From: Lysobacter panacisoli | Lineage (GTDB): Bacteria > Pseudomonadota > Gammaproteobacteria > Xanthomonadales > Xanthomonadaceae | Assembly (NCBI RefSeq): GCF_009765165.1 | Contig: NZ_VLNU01000001.1 | Span: 1,665,001 to 1,729,000, forward strand | DNA: 64,000 nt | Reading direction: 5' to 3' | Shown: piece after piece, positions 46,557 to 57,200 of the stretch | Numbering within the stretch: position 1 is the stretch's first letter | Layout of the letters: each line of letters opens with the position of its first letter | The notes under the pieces: model-generated | What the model was told of the DNA's origin: nothing | Databases searched by the model: none | What the model saw: only the letters and a program-made list of their open reading frames with translations | Translations under genes and position numbers: made by a program

Positions 46557-48740
46557 GTGGGGAGCGACGGATCAGGGAATGATCTGAAGGACGAGCCGTC
46601 CCGCATTGGCGACGACGGCGCACTCGAATGCTTCGTCGCGCTGCTCGGATTCCTCGGGCGTCCCGCCGACGTCGACCAGCTGCGTCATCTGCTCGGAAAG
46701 CACGGCGAACCCGTCCTCGCCGACGATCTGCTCAAGCTCGCCAAGCGCCTGGACGTGAAGGCGCGCGTCGCGCGAGCGGCTGCCGATCGCTTCGCCGATT
46801 ACCCCTTGCCCGCCATCGCGTGCCTGCGCGACGGGCGATACACGCTGTTGCTCAAGGCCGACGACGGCCGCGTGCTGCGCTTCGATCCCGGCGGCGAAGC
46901 GCCGCGCACGCAGGACGCGAAGGATTTCGCCGACGACTACGCCGGCGACCTGCTGCTGATGACCACGCGCGAACGCGTCGCGGGCGTTTCGCGGGCCTTC
47001 GACGTGAGCTGGTTCATCCCGGCGCTGGTGAAGTACCGCCATTTGCTGCGCGACGTGCTGATCGCGTCGTTCTTCCTGCAGTTGCTGGCGCTGGTGACGC
47101 CGCTGTTCTTCCAGGTCGTGATCGACAAGGTGCTCGTCCACAAGGGCATCACCACGCTGGAAGTGCTGGCGGTCGGACTGTTCGTCGTGTCGGTGTTCGA
47201 AGTCGCGATGGCCGGCCTGCGCACCTACCTGTTCTCGCACACCACCAGTCGCGTCGATGCGGAACTGGGATCGAAACTGTTCTCGCACTTGACCCACCTG
47301 CCGCTCGCGTACTTCCAGGCGCGCCGCGTCGGCGATTCGGTCGCGCGCGTGCGCGAGCTGGAAACCATCCGCGAGTTCCTCACCTCCTCCGCGCAGACGG
47401 TGGTGCTCGACCTGTTCTTCGCGGTCGTGTTCCTGGTGGTGATGTGGATCTACAGCCCGGCGCTGCTGCTGATCGTGCTGATCACGCTGCCGCTGTACGC
47501 CGCGGTGGTGATGCTGGTCGGACCGGTGCTGCGCCGCCGACTCGACGAGAAGTTCGTACGCGGCGCGGAGAACCAGTCCTTCCTCGTCGAAGCCGTCACC
47601 GGTGTGGAGACGCTCAAGGCGCTGGCCGTCGAGCCGCAGATGCAGAACCGCTGGGATCGCCAGCTCGCCGGCTACATCCAGTCGAGCTTCCGCGCCAGCA
47701 TGCTCGCCAACTGGGGTTCGCAGGCGATCCAGTTGATCCACAAGCTGGCCACCGTAGCGCTGCTGTTCTTCGGCGCGCGGTTGGTGATCGACGGCAAGCT
47801 CAGCGTCGGCGAGCTGGTGGCCTTCAACATGCTCGCGGGGCAGGTGTCGGGTCCGGTGCTGCGCCTGGCGCAGCTGGCGCAGGACTTCCAGCAGGCGCGC
47901 ATCGCCGTGGACCGGTTAGGCGACATCCTCAACTCGCCGACCGAGCCGGCCTCCTCGCCTTCACGCGCGAGCCTGCCCGCGGTGGAAGGACGCATCGCGA
48001 TGGAGCATGTCGGCTTCCGTTACCGCCCAGACGGTCCGGAAGTGCTGGCCGGTCTGTCGCTCGACATCACGCCGGGCGAGATCGTCGGCATCGTCGGCCC
48101 ATCGGGTTCCGGCAAGTCGACGCTGACCAAGCTCATCCAGCGCCTGCACACGCCCGAACGCGGCCGCGTGCTGGTGGATGGCGTGGACCTGTCGATGGTC
48201 GATCCGAGCTGGCTGCGCCGGCAGGTCGGCGTCGTGTTGCAGGAAAGCCTGCTGTTCAACCGCAGCGTGCGCGAGAACATCGCGCTGGCCGATCCGGCGA
48301 TGCCGATGAGTCGCGTGGTGGAAGTGGCGAAACTCGCCGGCGCCCACGACTTCATCCTCGAACTGCCCGAAGCCTACGACACGCGCATCGACGAGCGCGG
48401 CGGCAATCTCTCCGGCGGGCAGCGCCAGCGCATCGCGATCGCGCGCGCGCTGGCGACCGATCCCAGGATCCTGATCTTCGACGAAGCGACTTCCGCCCTC
48501 GATGCCGAGAGCGAGGAGATCGTGCAGCACAACCTCAGGCGCATGGCGAACGGACGCACGGTGATCATCATCGCGCACCGGCTCTCCGCCGTGCGCCAGG
48601 CCAATCGCATCGTCACGCTCGAACGCGGTCGCATCACCGAAGCCGGCACGCACGAAGAACTGCTGCGCGCCGGCGGACGTTACTCGCTCCTCTACACCAA
48701 GCAGATGGGCCTGGCGCCCATCCATTCCCCGATGAGCTAG
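46557..48740 (+). CDS. type I secretion ABC transporter (HlyB-like permease/ATPase)
   Basis: A 727-residue inner-membrane exporter, the energy source of a type I secretion system. Order of domains: an N-terminal C39-like domain (1 to about 130), a six-helix permease (about 155-440) and an ATPase. In the C39-like domain the catalytic Cys is lost (DDGALECF in place of the active-site DCG), as in HlyB, so it binds rather than cuts its substrate. The ATPase is complete: Walker A 514-521, LSGGQ 618-622, Asp642-Glu643 and His674. GTG start with AGGGG eight bases upstream. First of the secretion cassette. Confidence 0.93.
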   Translation: MGSDGSGNDLKDEPSRIGDDGALECFVALLGFLGRPADVDQLRHLLGKHGEPVLADDLLKLAKRLDVKARVARAAADRFADYPLPAIACLRDGRYTLLLKADDGRVLRFDPGGEAPRTQDAKDFADDYAGDLLLMTTRERVAGVSRAFDVSWFIPALVKYRHLLRDVLIASFFLQLLALVTPLFFQVVIDKVLVHKGITTLEVLAVGLFVVSVFEVAMAGLRTYLFSHTTSRVDAELGSKLFSHLTHLPLAYFQARRVGDSVARVRELETIREFLTSSAQTVVLDLFFAVVFLVVMWIYSPALLLIVLITLPLYAAVVMLVGPVLRRRLDEKFVRGAENQSFLVEAVTGVETLKALAVEPQMQNRWDRQLAGYIQSSFRASMLANWGSQAIQLIHKLATVALLFFGARLVIDGKLSVGELVAFNMLAGQVSGPVLRLAQLAQDFQQARIAVDRLGDILNSPTEPASSPSRASLPAVEGRIAMEHVGFRYRPDGPEVLAGLSLDITPGEIVGIVGPSGSGKSTLTKLIQRLHTPERGRVLVDGVDLSMVDPSWLRRQVGVVLQESLLFNRSVRENIALADPAMPMSRVVEVAKLAGAHDFILELPEAYDTRIDERGGNLSGGQRQRIAIARALATDPRILIFDEATSALDAESEEIVQHNLRRMANGRTVIIIAHRLSAVRQANRIVTLERGRITEAGTHEELLRAGGRYSLLYTKQMGLAPIHSPMS

Positions 48741-48770
48741 CGGCCGGCGGCGGCCAAGGAACGCGGCAAC

Positions 48771-50162
48771 ATGCTGGAAGGATTCAGACGCCACTGGGAA
48801 GTACTGCGCGAAAGCCTGCGGAGCGACCGCGGGACGGACGCGCGCGCGTCGGCGGCACCGGACTTCCTTCCCGCCGCGCTGGAAATCCTGGAAAAACCGC
48901 CGAACCCGCTCGGGCGCATCGTGCTGTGGGTGTTGGTGGCGTTCCTCGCCATAGCGTTGTTGTGGGCATCGTTGGGCCGTCTCGACATGGTCGCCGTCGC
49001 CGAAGGCAAGGTGATCCCGCGCGGCAACGTGAAGGTGATCCAGCCGGCCGACTACGGCGTCGTGCGCGCGATCTACGTCGTCGAAGGTGAGTCCGTCGCC
49101 GCGGGCGCACCGCTGATCGATCTCGATCCGACCGTGAGCCAGGCCGAAGTCGAACAGGCGCGACAGGCGCTGCTGACCGCGCAGATCGACGTGGCGCGCG
49201 CGCAGGCACTGGTGAACCACATCGATGGCAAGCCCGGCCGTTTCGTGCCGCCTGCCGGGACACCCGCGGCCACCGCCGCGACCCAGAGCGCCCTGGTGCA
49301 GGCGAAGATCCGCGAATACGACTCCGCACTAGCCGGTCTGCGCGAAGAGCGCAGCCAGCGCGATGGCGAGCGCGGCATGATCGACGCCGAAGTCGCCAAG
49401 CTCGAGGAACAGCTGCCGCTCGCCAGCGAGCAGCTGGCCAAGATGGAAGAGCTGAGTCGCGACAACTACGTGCCGCGCCTGCAAGTGTCCGAGGTGAAGG
49501 AACGCGTGGTGGGCATGCGCCAGGACCTCGCGATCCGGCGCGAGGAACGCGGCAAGGCGAACGCCGCGCAGCTGGCGGCGAACCAGCAGCTGGCGAAGAC
49601 GCGCAACGAGTTCGCGCGCGAGGCGCTCGATGCGTTGACCGAAGCAGACGCCGCCCGCGCGCTGCGTGCGGAAGAACTCAAGAAGGCGCAGGACAAGGCC
49701 GATCACACGCTGCTGCGCGCACCGGTCGCCGGCGTCGTGCAGCAGTTGCAGGTGCACACCATCGGCGGCGTGGTGAAGCCGGCCGATCCGCTGATGGTCG
49801 TCGTGCCGAATGGCGGAGAACTCGTGGTCGACGCGATGGTGCTCAATCGAGACGCCGGCTTCGTCCGACGCGGGCAGCCGGTGGAAGTGAAGCTCGAGGC
49901 GTATCCGTTCACGCGTTACGGCGTAGTCGACGGCGTGATCGAAACCATCGGCCGCGACGCCATCCAGACCGAGAAGGAAGGCCTGCGCTATCCCGCGCGC
50001 GTGAGGCTGACGCAAGCGTGGATCGAGATCGACGGCAAGCGCATCGCGCTCGCGCCGGGCCTGGCCGCCAGCGCCGAGATCAAGACCGGCGACCGCCGCA
50101 TCATCGAGTACCTGCTCTCGCCGCTGTCGCGGCGGTTGCAGGAAGCGGGGAGGGAGCGGTGA
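48771..50162 (+). CDS. HlyD-type periplasmic adaptor of type I secretion
   Basis: A 463-residue membrane-fusion protein that links the ABC transporter to an outer membrane channel. A cytoplasmic N-terminus of about 47 residues precedes one helix (48-68); a lipoyl-type domain (VIPRGNVKVIQPADYGVV) and a long coiled coil (about 115-310) follow, then LLRAPVAGVVQQL closes the lipoyl domain. The end EIKTGDRRIIEYLLSPL is the HlyD signature. It starts 30 bases after the transporter gene. Confidence 0.93.
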   Translation: MLEGFRRHWEVLRESLRSDRGTDARASAAPDFLPAALEILEKPPNPLGRIVLWVLVAFLAIALLWASLGRLDMVAVAEGKVIPRGNVKVIQPADYGVVRAIYVVEGESVAAGAPLIDLDPTVSQAEVEQARQALLTAQIDVARAQALVNHIDGKPGRFVPPAGTPAATAATQSALVQAKIREYDSALAGLREERSQRDGERGMIDAEVAKLEEQLPLASEQLAKMEELSRDNYVPRLQVSEVKERVVGMRQDLAIRREERGKANAAQLAANQQLAKTRNEFAREALDALTEADAARALRAEELKKAQDKADHTLLRAPVAGVVQQLQVHTIGGVVKPADPLMVVVPNGGELVVDAMVLNRDAGFVRRGQPVEVKLEAYPFTRYGVVDGVIETIGRDAIQTEKEGLRYPARVRLTQAWIEIDGKRIALAPGLAASAEIKTGDRRIIEYLLSPLSRRLQEAGRER

Positions 50163-51241
50163 GGCGGAGCGTGACCAACGTGGCCACCCTCGCGGCGCTA
50201 CTGGCCTTGCACGCATCCGCGCCCGCGGGAATGCCCGGCAGCGCCAGCGCCACGGTAATCGGGCCGCGAGCATTGCCACCCGGGCGCGATTGCACGATGC
50301 CCATAGCCGGCAGCCTCGTGAGTGGAGTCCGCACCGCGGCCTACCTGCAGGTATGCAGCCGGGTCGCCGAAGGTCATCCGACCACGCTTGTTGTGGCCGA
50401 TGTGCCGGACACACGAGTGCGGCGCACCAGCTATCAGTTGAGCGTGCTGCGTCCGCACCTGCTATCCGTGGACGGGAAACACGTGCGCTGGCTGCAGATG
50501 GGACCGCCATCCTCGCTCCTGAGCGATCGCATCGAACTGGCCGAGTTCGATCTCGAAACTGGCCGTATCTCCGTGCTCGACGAGGTCCGTCTGCCTTTCA
50601 AGGGCAGCGTGGTCGGCATCGCGCGTGGCGACGGCTGCTGGCTGGGCCGTGTCCGCGGTGGGCCTGACGCCACTCGTCGCACCGCGCTGGTGCTGGTTTC
50701 GTCCGGAAGGCTCCAGCAGATACCGACGAGCGATGGCGAGCACGCGCTCTTCTGGGATGCGGCGAGCGCGGGATTCGTGCTCGGTCGCGGGCCGGATCAA
50801 ACGGCGCGCGCAGTCGACAGCGTCGGTCGATCCGTACCTGTCAGCCGTGGTGCGACCACATTGCTCGCGATGCGCAAGCATCTGCTGGATCGCTACTGGA
50901 GCTTGCCCGAAGCACGAGCCGTTGCCATCGATCCGCTTGGCGACGATGCGGAACAACCGGCGCGACTCATGCAGGCCGCTGGCGATCCGCGAAATCCCGG
51001 CGAGTACGAAGCCCGCGGGACCTTCCCCCGGATTCATGCGGTCGCCGATGACTCGTCAGGAAGCCGCATGGCCGTGGTCACGACACGAAGCGTGGAAGTG
51101 ATTTCGTCGCAAGGCGAACGACGTTCGTTCGACATCTCCGACGCGACGGGATGGAACACCCAGATCGAATTTCTCAAGGACCGTCCGGTGCTGATCGTGC
51201 TGGACGACAGGCGCATGACCGCCATTAACGTGGAGCGTTGA
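50159..51241 (+). CDS. secreted protein of unknown function in the secretion cassette
   Basis: A 360-residue protein starting at a GTG that overlaps the adaptor stop (GTGA), with GGGAGG as ribosome site. A signal peptide is clear (VTNVATLAALLALHASAPAG). The mature part is rich in short beta-like segments with repeated [ILV]-x-[ILV] patterns and may form a propeller; no known family was recognised. Two early cysteines (DCTMP and VCSRV) could form a disulfide. Tight coupling with the adaptor and the giant gene, which starts two bases after its stop, suggests a job in export, folding or inhibition of the giant protein. Confidence 0.75.
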   Translation: MRRSVTNVATLAALLALHASAPAGMPGSASATVIGPRALPPGRDCTMPIAGSLVSGVRTAAYLQVCSRVAEGHPTTLVVADVPDTRVRRTSYQLSVLRPHLLSVDGKHVRWLQMGPPSSLLSDRIELAEFDLETGRISVLDEVRLPFKGSVVGIARGDGCWLGRVRGGPDATRRTALVLVSSGRLQQIPTSDGEHALFWDAASAGFVLGRGPDQTARAVDSVGRSVPVSRGATTLLAMRKHLLDRYWSLPEARAVAIDPLGDDAEQPARLMQAAGDPRNPGEYEARGTFPRIHAVADDSSGSRMAVVTTRSVEVISSQGERRSFDISDATGWNTQIEFLKDRPVLIVLDDRRMTAINVER

Positions 51242-51242
51242 C

Positions 51243-54200
51243 ATGGTCGCACGCATTCTTCCGAAGATCCCCAAGCGCGACAAGACCACCATGGACCAGA
51301 CGTTGGCCGAACTGGCCAACGCGACCAGTCTTGATGCGCACTGGATCCAGCTGACGCTCGCCGAATACACGCAGCTGATCGACCCGAACAACCTTGAGGA
51401 CTTCGACAGTCTTGGCAAGGTAATGCCGGACGGGTGGGAGATCATCGATTTCGTCAACGACAGCAGCGGCTTCCAGGCGACGGCCATCTATCACGCCGCC
51501 AGCAACTCGTTGATCTTCGCGCCGACACCCACCCAGTTCTCGCCGTTCGATGGACGCGACATCATCACCGATCTCGCCGGTGCGATTCCGAACATGCTGG
51601 TGCCGGCGCAGCTCGACGACGCGATCGCGTTCATCGATCGCGTGTACGGCAGCCTGCCGTTCAATGCGACCTTCTCCAACGTCTACTTCCCCGGGTTCTC
51701 GCTGGGAAGTCCGCTCGCGAACGTGCAGGCCTACTACGCACATGCGAAGGGCTACCTGGGAGATGCCGACGTTTCGCTGATCTCGATGGGTTCGGCATTC
51801 TTCGGTTCGGACCTCGAAGCCGCGCTTGCCCGCAATGGCGTGGCATTGACGGCGGCGGACCGGGCCTGGCTGGACGCCAGGAAGGTCCACTATCTGGACC
51901 CGAACGATGTCGTGCCGGAGACGCGCTTCATCAACGGGCAGGAAGGAACCATCAACAAGGTCCCGGACTTCTATCTCGAGGACTCTGCTGGCGGTTACCA
52001 CCTGGTCACCGATCTGGCCGCACACGCGGGCCGCGTCTATATCTGGCGCGTGAGGCAGGCCGAGGAACTCGGCGTCAATCTCGAGAACATGGCGACGATC
52101 GCCTACAAGGCGTCCGACGGCAGCGTTCAGCTCAAACTCGTCCCCAAATCCGAAGTCACGCTCGTCCTGCCACCCGGAGGCGTCGCCGACTCGCTGGAGC
52201 TCCTGCCCGAGGGCTACCTGCTCGACGGCTCCGTCAGTTTCGACGAGGGCAACTCGCATTACGTGCGCGGCGTGACCATCAACGGCGAGTACGTGGAAGT
52301 GGAGAGCGTCGACCTCAACGGCGACGGGATCTACGACCAGACCACGAAGACCTATTCCAATCCGCTGATTGGTCGGCCCGACCGGTCGATCACTCACCGC
52401 GAGTACTCCGTTTCCCCGGGTTCGATGGACGACGGCGACTACGTCCAGGTGGGTGAGCTGATCGTCGATGCCAACCACAACGGCGTTCCGGAACACACGC
52501 TCACCGTGTCCACGCGTGGCGAGCTGACGGTGACGGTGGAGACCTTCACCGACGAGGCCACGGGCGAGAAGACGGTCGAGAACACCGTCGAATTCTTCGG
52601 CCTCGATCTGTCCGTGGTGGGATCGGCCTTCGGCAGCGCGCTGGGCAACGTGCTGTTCGATGACCAGCTCGAGCGGATGCTCGGTTCGACGGTATTGCAG
52701 ACGCTCGGCGGCACGTTGGCCGACAGCATCGGGTTCCTGCGCATCGGCCAGTCCGGCGTCGACGCGATGCAGAATGCGTTCAAGGGATTCGAGGCCGAAC
52801 TCGGCACCAACCTCGCCGGGGCCGTCTCGTCGTACCTCGTCGGCGAGATCATCCATGCCGCCGGACTCGAAGGCACCGTGGTCGGCGATCTCGGACAGTC
52901 GCTCGCGGCGCAGACCCTGACGCAGATCATCACCAACATCGCCACCGGCGCACCGGTGATGAACGGCGTCACCTTCAGCCTGGTCAACACCTTCACCATC
53001 GTCGGCAGCTACGTGGGCGCCAAGCTGGCCTCGAAGCTCGTCGAATTCGATACCGTCGAAGGTCAGATCGGCGCGGCGGTGGGAACCACCATCGGCGCTG
53101 CTGCGGGCGCGAAATGGGGCCTTTCGATCGGCAAGATCTGGGGCCCTGTCGGTGCCGCCATCGGCGCGTTCGTGGGTTATATCCTCGGCGGCCTTATCGG
53201 CTCGCTGTTCGCGAAGACGCCGCGCTCCGGCGCGGACGTCACCTGGGACAACAACCGCCAGACGTTCGAAGTCGGCAGCATCTGGTCGAAGGGCGGTGCG
53301 GGCAAGGATGGCGCGCGTAGCCTTGCGGATGCCGTTGCTTCCAACCTCAACGCGACGCTCGAGCAGGTGGGCGCGCGTCTGGTCAATCCCGCGACGGTCA
53401 GGACCGGCAACTACGGCATCAATGGCAAGGACTACGTCTATCGCGTCAACGGGCAGATCCAGTTCAGGACGCGCGAGGTCGCCGACCTCATCAACTACGG
53501 AACGTACGTGGCGTTCCAGAGCATGGTCTCGCAGCTTGCCGGTGGCGACATCCATGCCAAGCGCGCCCTGGCGGCGCACGTACGCATCTTCGCCGGTTCG
53601 CCGACTTCGTTCTCCACCGAAATGCTGCTCGGCGACTTCGCCGTCGCCGCGGACTACAGCCGCTACCTCGCGGACCCGACCGGCATCAATGCGCTGATTT
53701 CAGCCAATCCGGAGTCGGCGTTCGCGGCCGGCTGGGCCGTGACGTTCGCCCGGATCATGGAGCTCGGGCTGAACAAGCGGAACGCGACGGACTGGATCGG
53801 CGGGTTCGGTTTGTTCTTCGACGAGCTGCGCGACGGCAAAGTGGATGGACAGGTGTTCCATGCCGGCAACCTTGCGCTGGACTTCGACGGCGGCAACCGT
53901 CGGGTATTCCGCGTGCGCGATATCCGCGGCGTCGAGCTGGGTTCGCTGGAAGACTCCGTAGAGGCCGAATCGAAAGACCTGATCAGCGGCACGGCGGGCG
54001 ATGACGTCATCCAGGTCGTTGGCGACCGACTCGCCAGTACTGCGGGTCTGACGGTGAACGGTGCGGCGGGAGCCGCATCGCCGTTCACCATCGATGTCGC
54101 GGCGACGATCGACGGCGGTGCCGGCAACGACCTCATCATGGGCGGCGACCTGGGCAACGACCTGCTCGGTGGCGATGGAAACGACACGCTCGTCGGCGGG

Positions 54201-57200
54201 CTGCTCGACGACTGGTTGCTGGGACAGGCGGGCGACGACGTGCTGTTCGCGGGTAAGCCGGCGAACACCTCGTTCGCGATCGGCGACCTGGCGCAGGAAG
54301 CGGCCGCGGTGTCGGTCGACGGCGGCAACGGCAACTATCTCGACGGTGGTGCCGGCAACGATCGCCTCTACGGTGGCAAGGGTTCCGACTGGCTGCGCGG
54401 CGGCGGCGGAAGCGACCGCCTGGTCGGCGGCGCCGGCGGCGACGTGCTGGAAGGCGGTGCGGGCGACGATCGCGGCGCGAATGGAGAAGCCGCGATCTTC
54501 GGCGGCGCCGGCTCCGACATCTACCTGTTCCAGAAGGGCGACGGTCGCGACGTCGCGTTCGACGAATCGGATCCGTCCAATGCGTCGGCCTCGGTCGCCG
54601 ACAGCATGTTCGAACGTATGCGCCAGATCGCGCTCGGCACGATCGCCCGCAACTGGGCTGGACGCGGCGATTACGAGGTGGATGGTTCCGTGCGCGGCGG
54701 CGAGGACGCCATCGACTTCGGCGTGGGCATCGGCATGCAGAACATCATGCTCCGCCGCTCCGGTACCGAAGCCAGCCCCGGCAATGATCTCATCATCAGT
54801 CTGGTGTCGTACGACGCGAATGGCGTCGGTACGCCGACCGGCGACGAACTGACCATCAAGGACTGGTTCGAGTCGACGCGACGCGTGGAATGGCTGCGCT
54901 TCGCCGATGGCGAGCAGGTCCGCATCGGCGACATGACGTCCTACATCATCGGCACCGGTGGTAACGACGTCATCCTCGGCACCTACGGCGCGGACTTCCT
55001 CTACGGCGGCGCGGGCAACGACGAAATCCGCGGGCTGGCCGGCAACGACTTCGGCAACGGTGGCGCGGGCGACGATTTCGTCGCGGGCGACGGCGACCAG
55101 GACTGGGTGCTCGGCGGATCGGGCAACGACCAGGTGCTGGGCGGAGCGGGCCACGACACCGTGTTCGGCGACGACGGCAACGATCGCGTCTACGGCGGAA
55201 CCGGCTCCGATCTCGTGGTCGGCGGTCGCGGCAACGACGAAGTGGTCGGCGGCGCGGGCGACGATGTGTTCCGCTACCAGCGCGGCGACGGCAACGACGT
55301 CGTGATGGACGACTACGTCGACAACTGGGATCTGGTCTGGCAGAACGGCGTCTACCTCAACGGCTACGCACTGCAGTCCAACGGCACCGTCACCAAGGAC
55401 GGCGTCGTGTACTTCGACGGAACGCGCTGGCTCAGCCACAACGACTGGAACGACGAAGCGAAGATCCTGCGTCGCCACAAGGGCGCGCTCAACGGCGTGA
55501 TCGCCGGCAACGCGGGAACCGACACGCTGGAGTTCGGCGTGGGCATCGACATCCAGGATGTGATGCTGCGTCGTAGCGGCAACGATCTGGAAATGACGAT
55601 CGGCCGCGACAACGAGGTCGGTCGCATCGACCAGGGCTCGGACCGCGTCACCATCAAGGACTGGTACGCGCTCGGCGGTTCGATCGAGAACGTCGTGTTC
55701 GCCGCGACCGGCCGCCATTCGCTGGTCGGCATGAACCTCAACGGCGGCGGCGACGGCAACGACGCGATCGTCGGCACCACGGGCAAGGACTGGCTCACCG
55801 GCAACGGTGGCGACGATACCGTCGACGGCGGTGCGGGCGACGACATCCTCGCCGGTAACCAGGGCGCCGACACGCTCACCGGTGGCGCGGGCGTGGACGT
55901 GCTCTACGGCGGCAGCGGCGACGACACGCTCAATGGCGGCGCGGACGGCGACCTCCTGTTCGGCGGCGACGGCATCGACCTGGCGTCCTATGCCGGCGGC
56001 ACGGGCGTGACGGCGTACCTCGGCGCAAGCCAGGTCAACACCGGCAACGCCAAGGGCGACACCTACATCGCCATCGAAGGCATCGAAGGCAGTGCCTCCG
56101 CCGACCGCCTCGGCGGCGACGGTGGCGAGAACGTGCTGCGCGGCGCGGGTGGCGTGGACGATCTATTCGGCGGCGGCGGCGATGACACGTACGAGTACCG
56201 CGTCGGCGACTCGCACGACCGGATCTACGAAGGCGCCTTCACGCTGGAGGAAGTGATCGCGGCGAACGGCACGGTCAGTGGCGCGTACACGGCGAGCTGG
56301 GAATACCTGGGCTACGGCGACGTCGGCTCGGGCGACGTGCACCAGTACCGCCTGACGATCACCCACAACGCGACTGGCGAGATCGTGTACCAGAGTATCG
56401 ACGGCGTCGACTTCCTGTTCGTCGACGAGGTCTACGCGATGCCGCTGCCCTCCACGTGGCCGAGCGCGAACGGACAGTTCCAGCGCTCGACGTGGCGCAA
56501 CACCGGCAACGGCCAGCAAGTGATGCGCGAGGTCTTCCAGGCCGGCGACGGCGGCGTGGACACGGTGCTGTTCGGTCCGGGCATCAGCCTGTCGAACCTG
56601 CGCCTGGGTTTCGGCGCGGATTACCTGCAGGTGGACGTGCGCGCGGCGCAGATCGGTTCGGTCAAGCTGTTCGACCAGTGGAATCCGGATCACGCGGTGG
56701 AACTGCTGCAGATGGGCGACGGCCTCGTCGCGGACCTGCGCACGCTGCGCCAGCTTGCGCAGGGTGGAACGGCCGAAGCCGACCTGATGATCGGCACCGC
56801 CAACGCCGACTCGATCAACAGCGGCGCGGGCGACGACGTCATCTCCGGCGGCGACGGCAACGACACGCTGATCGCGGGCGATGGCAACGACATCCTCGAA
56901 GGCGGCGCGGGCGCGGACGTGCTCGACGGTGGCAGCGACAGCATCACGCTCGGCCAGGCACCGCAGCCCGGCGCACCGTACGGCGACACGATCCGTTACC
57001 TCTCGTCCGATGCGGCGCTCACCGTGGACCTCGCCGCCGGCACGATCGGCGGTGGCCACGCCACTGGCGACACGCTGGTGATGAACGGCGGCGTGAGCAC
57101 CATCGAGAACGTCACCGGCACCGACAACTTCGGCGACACCATCAGTGGTGATGCGCGTGCAAATCGGCTTATCGGTCTCGGAGGCAACGACTGGATCGAC

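Noticed and set aside
51243..52140. LapA-type N-terminal retention module with a LapG cleavage site
   Set aside because: The N-terminus looks like a hydrolase, no TAAG/PAAG-like site near residue 100 was found, and no LapG or LapD gene is nearby.
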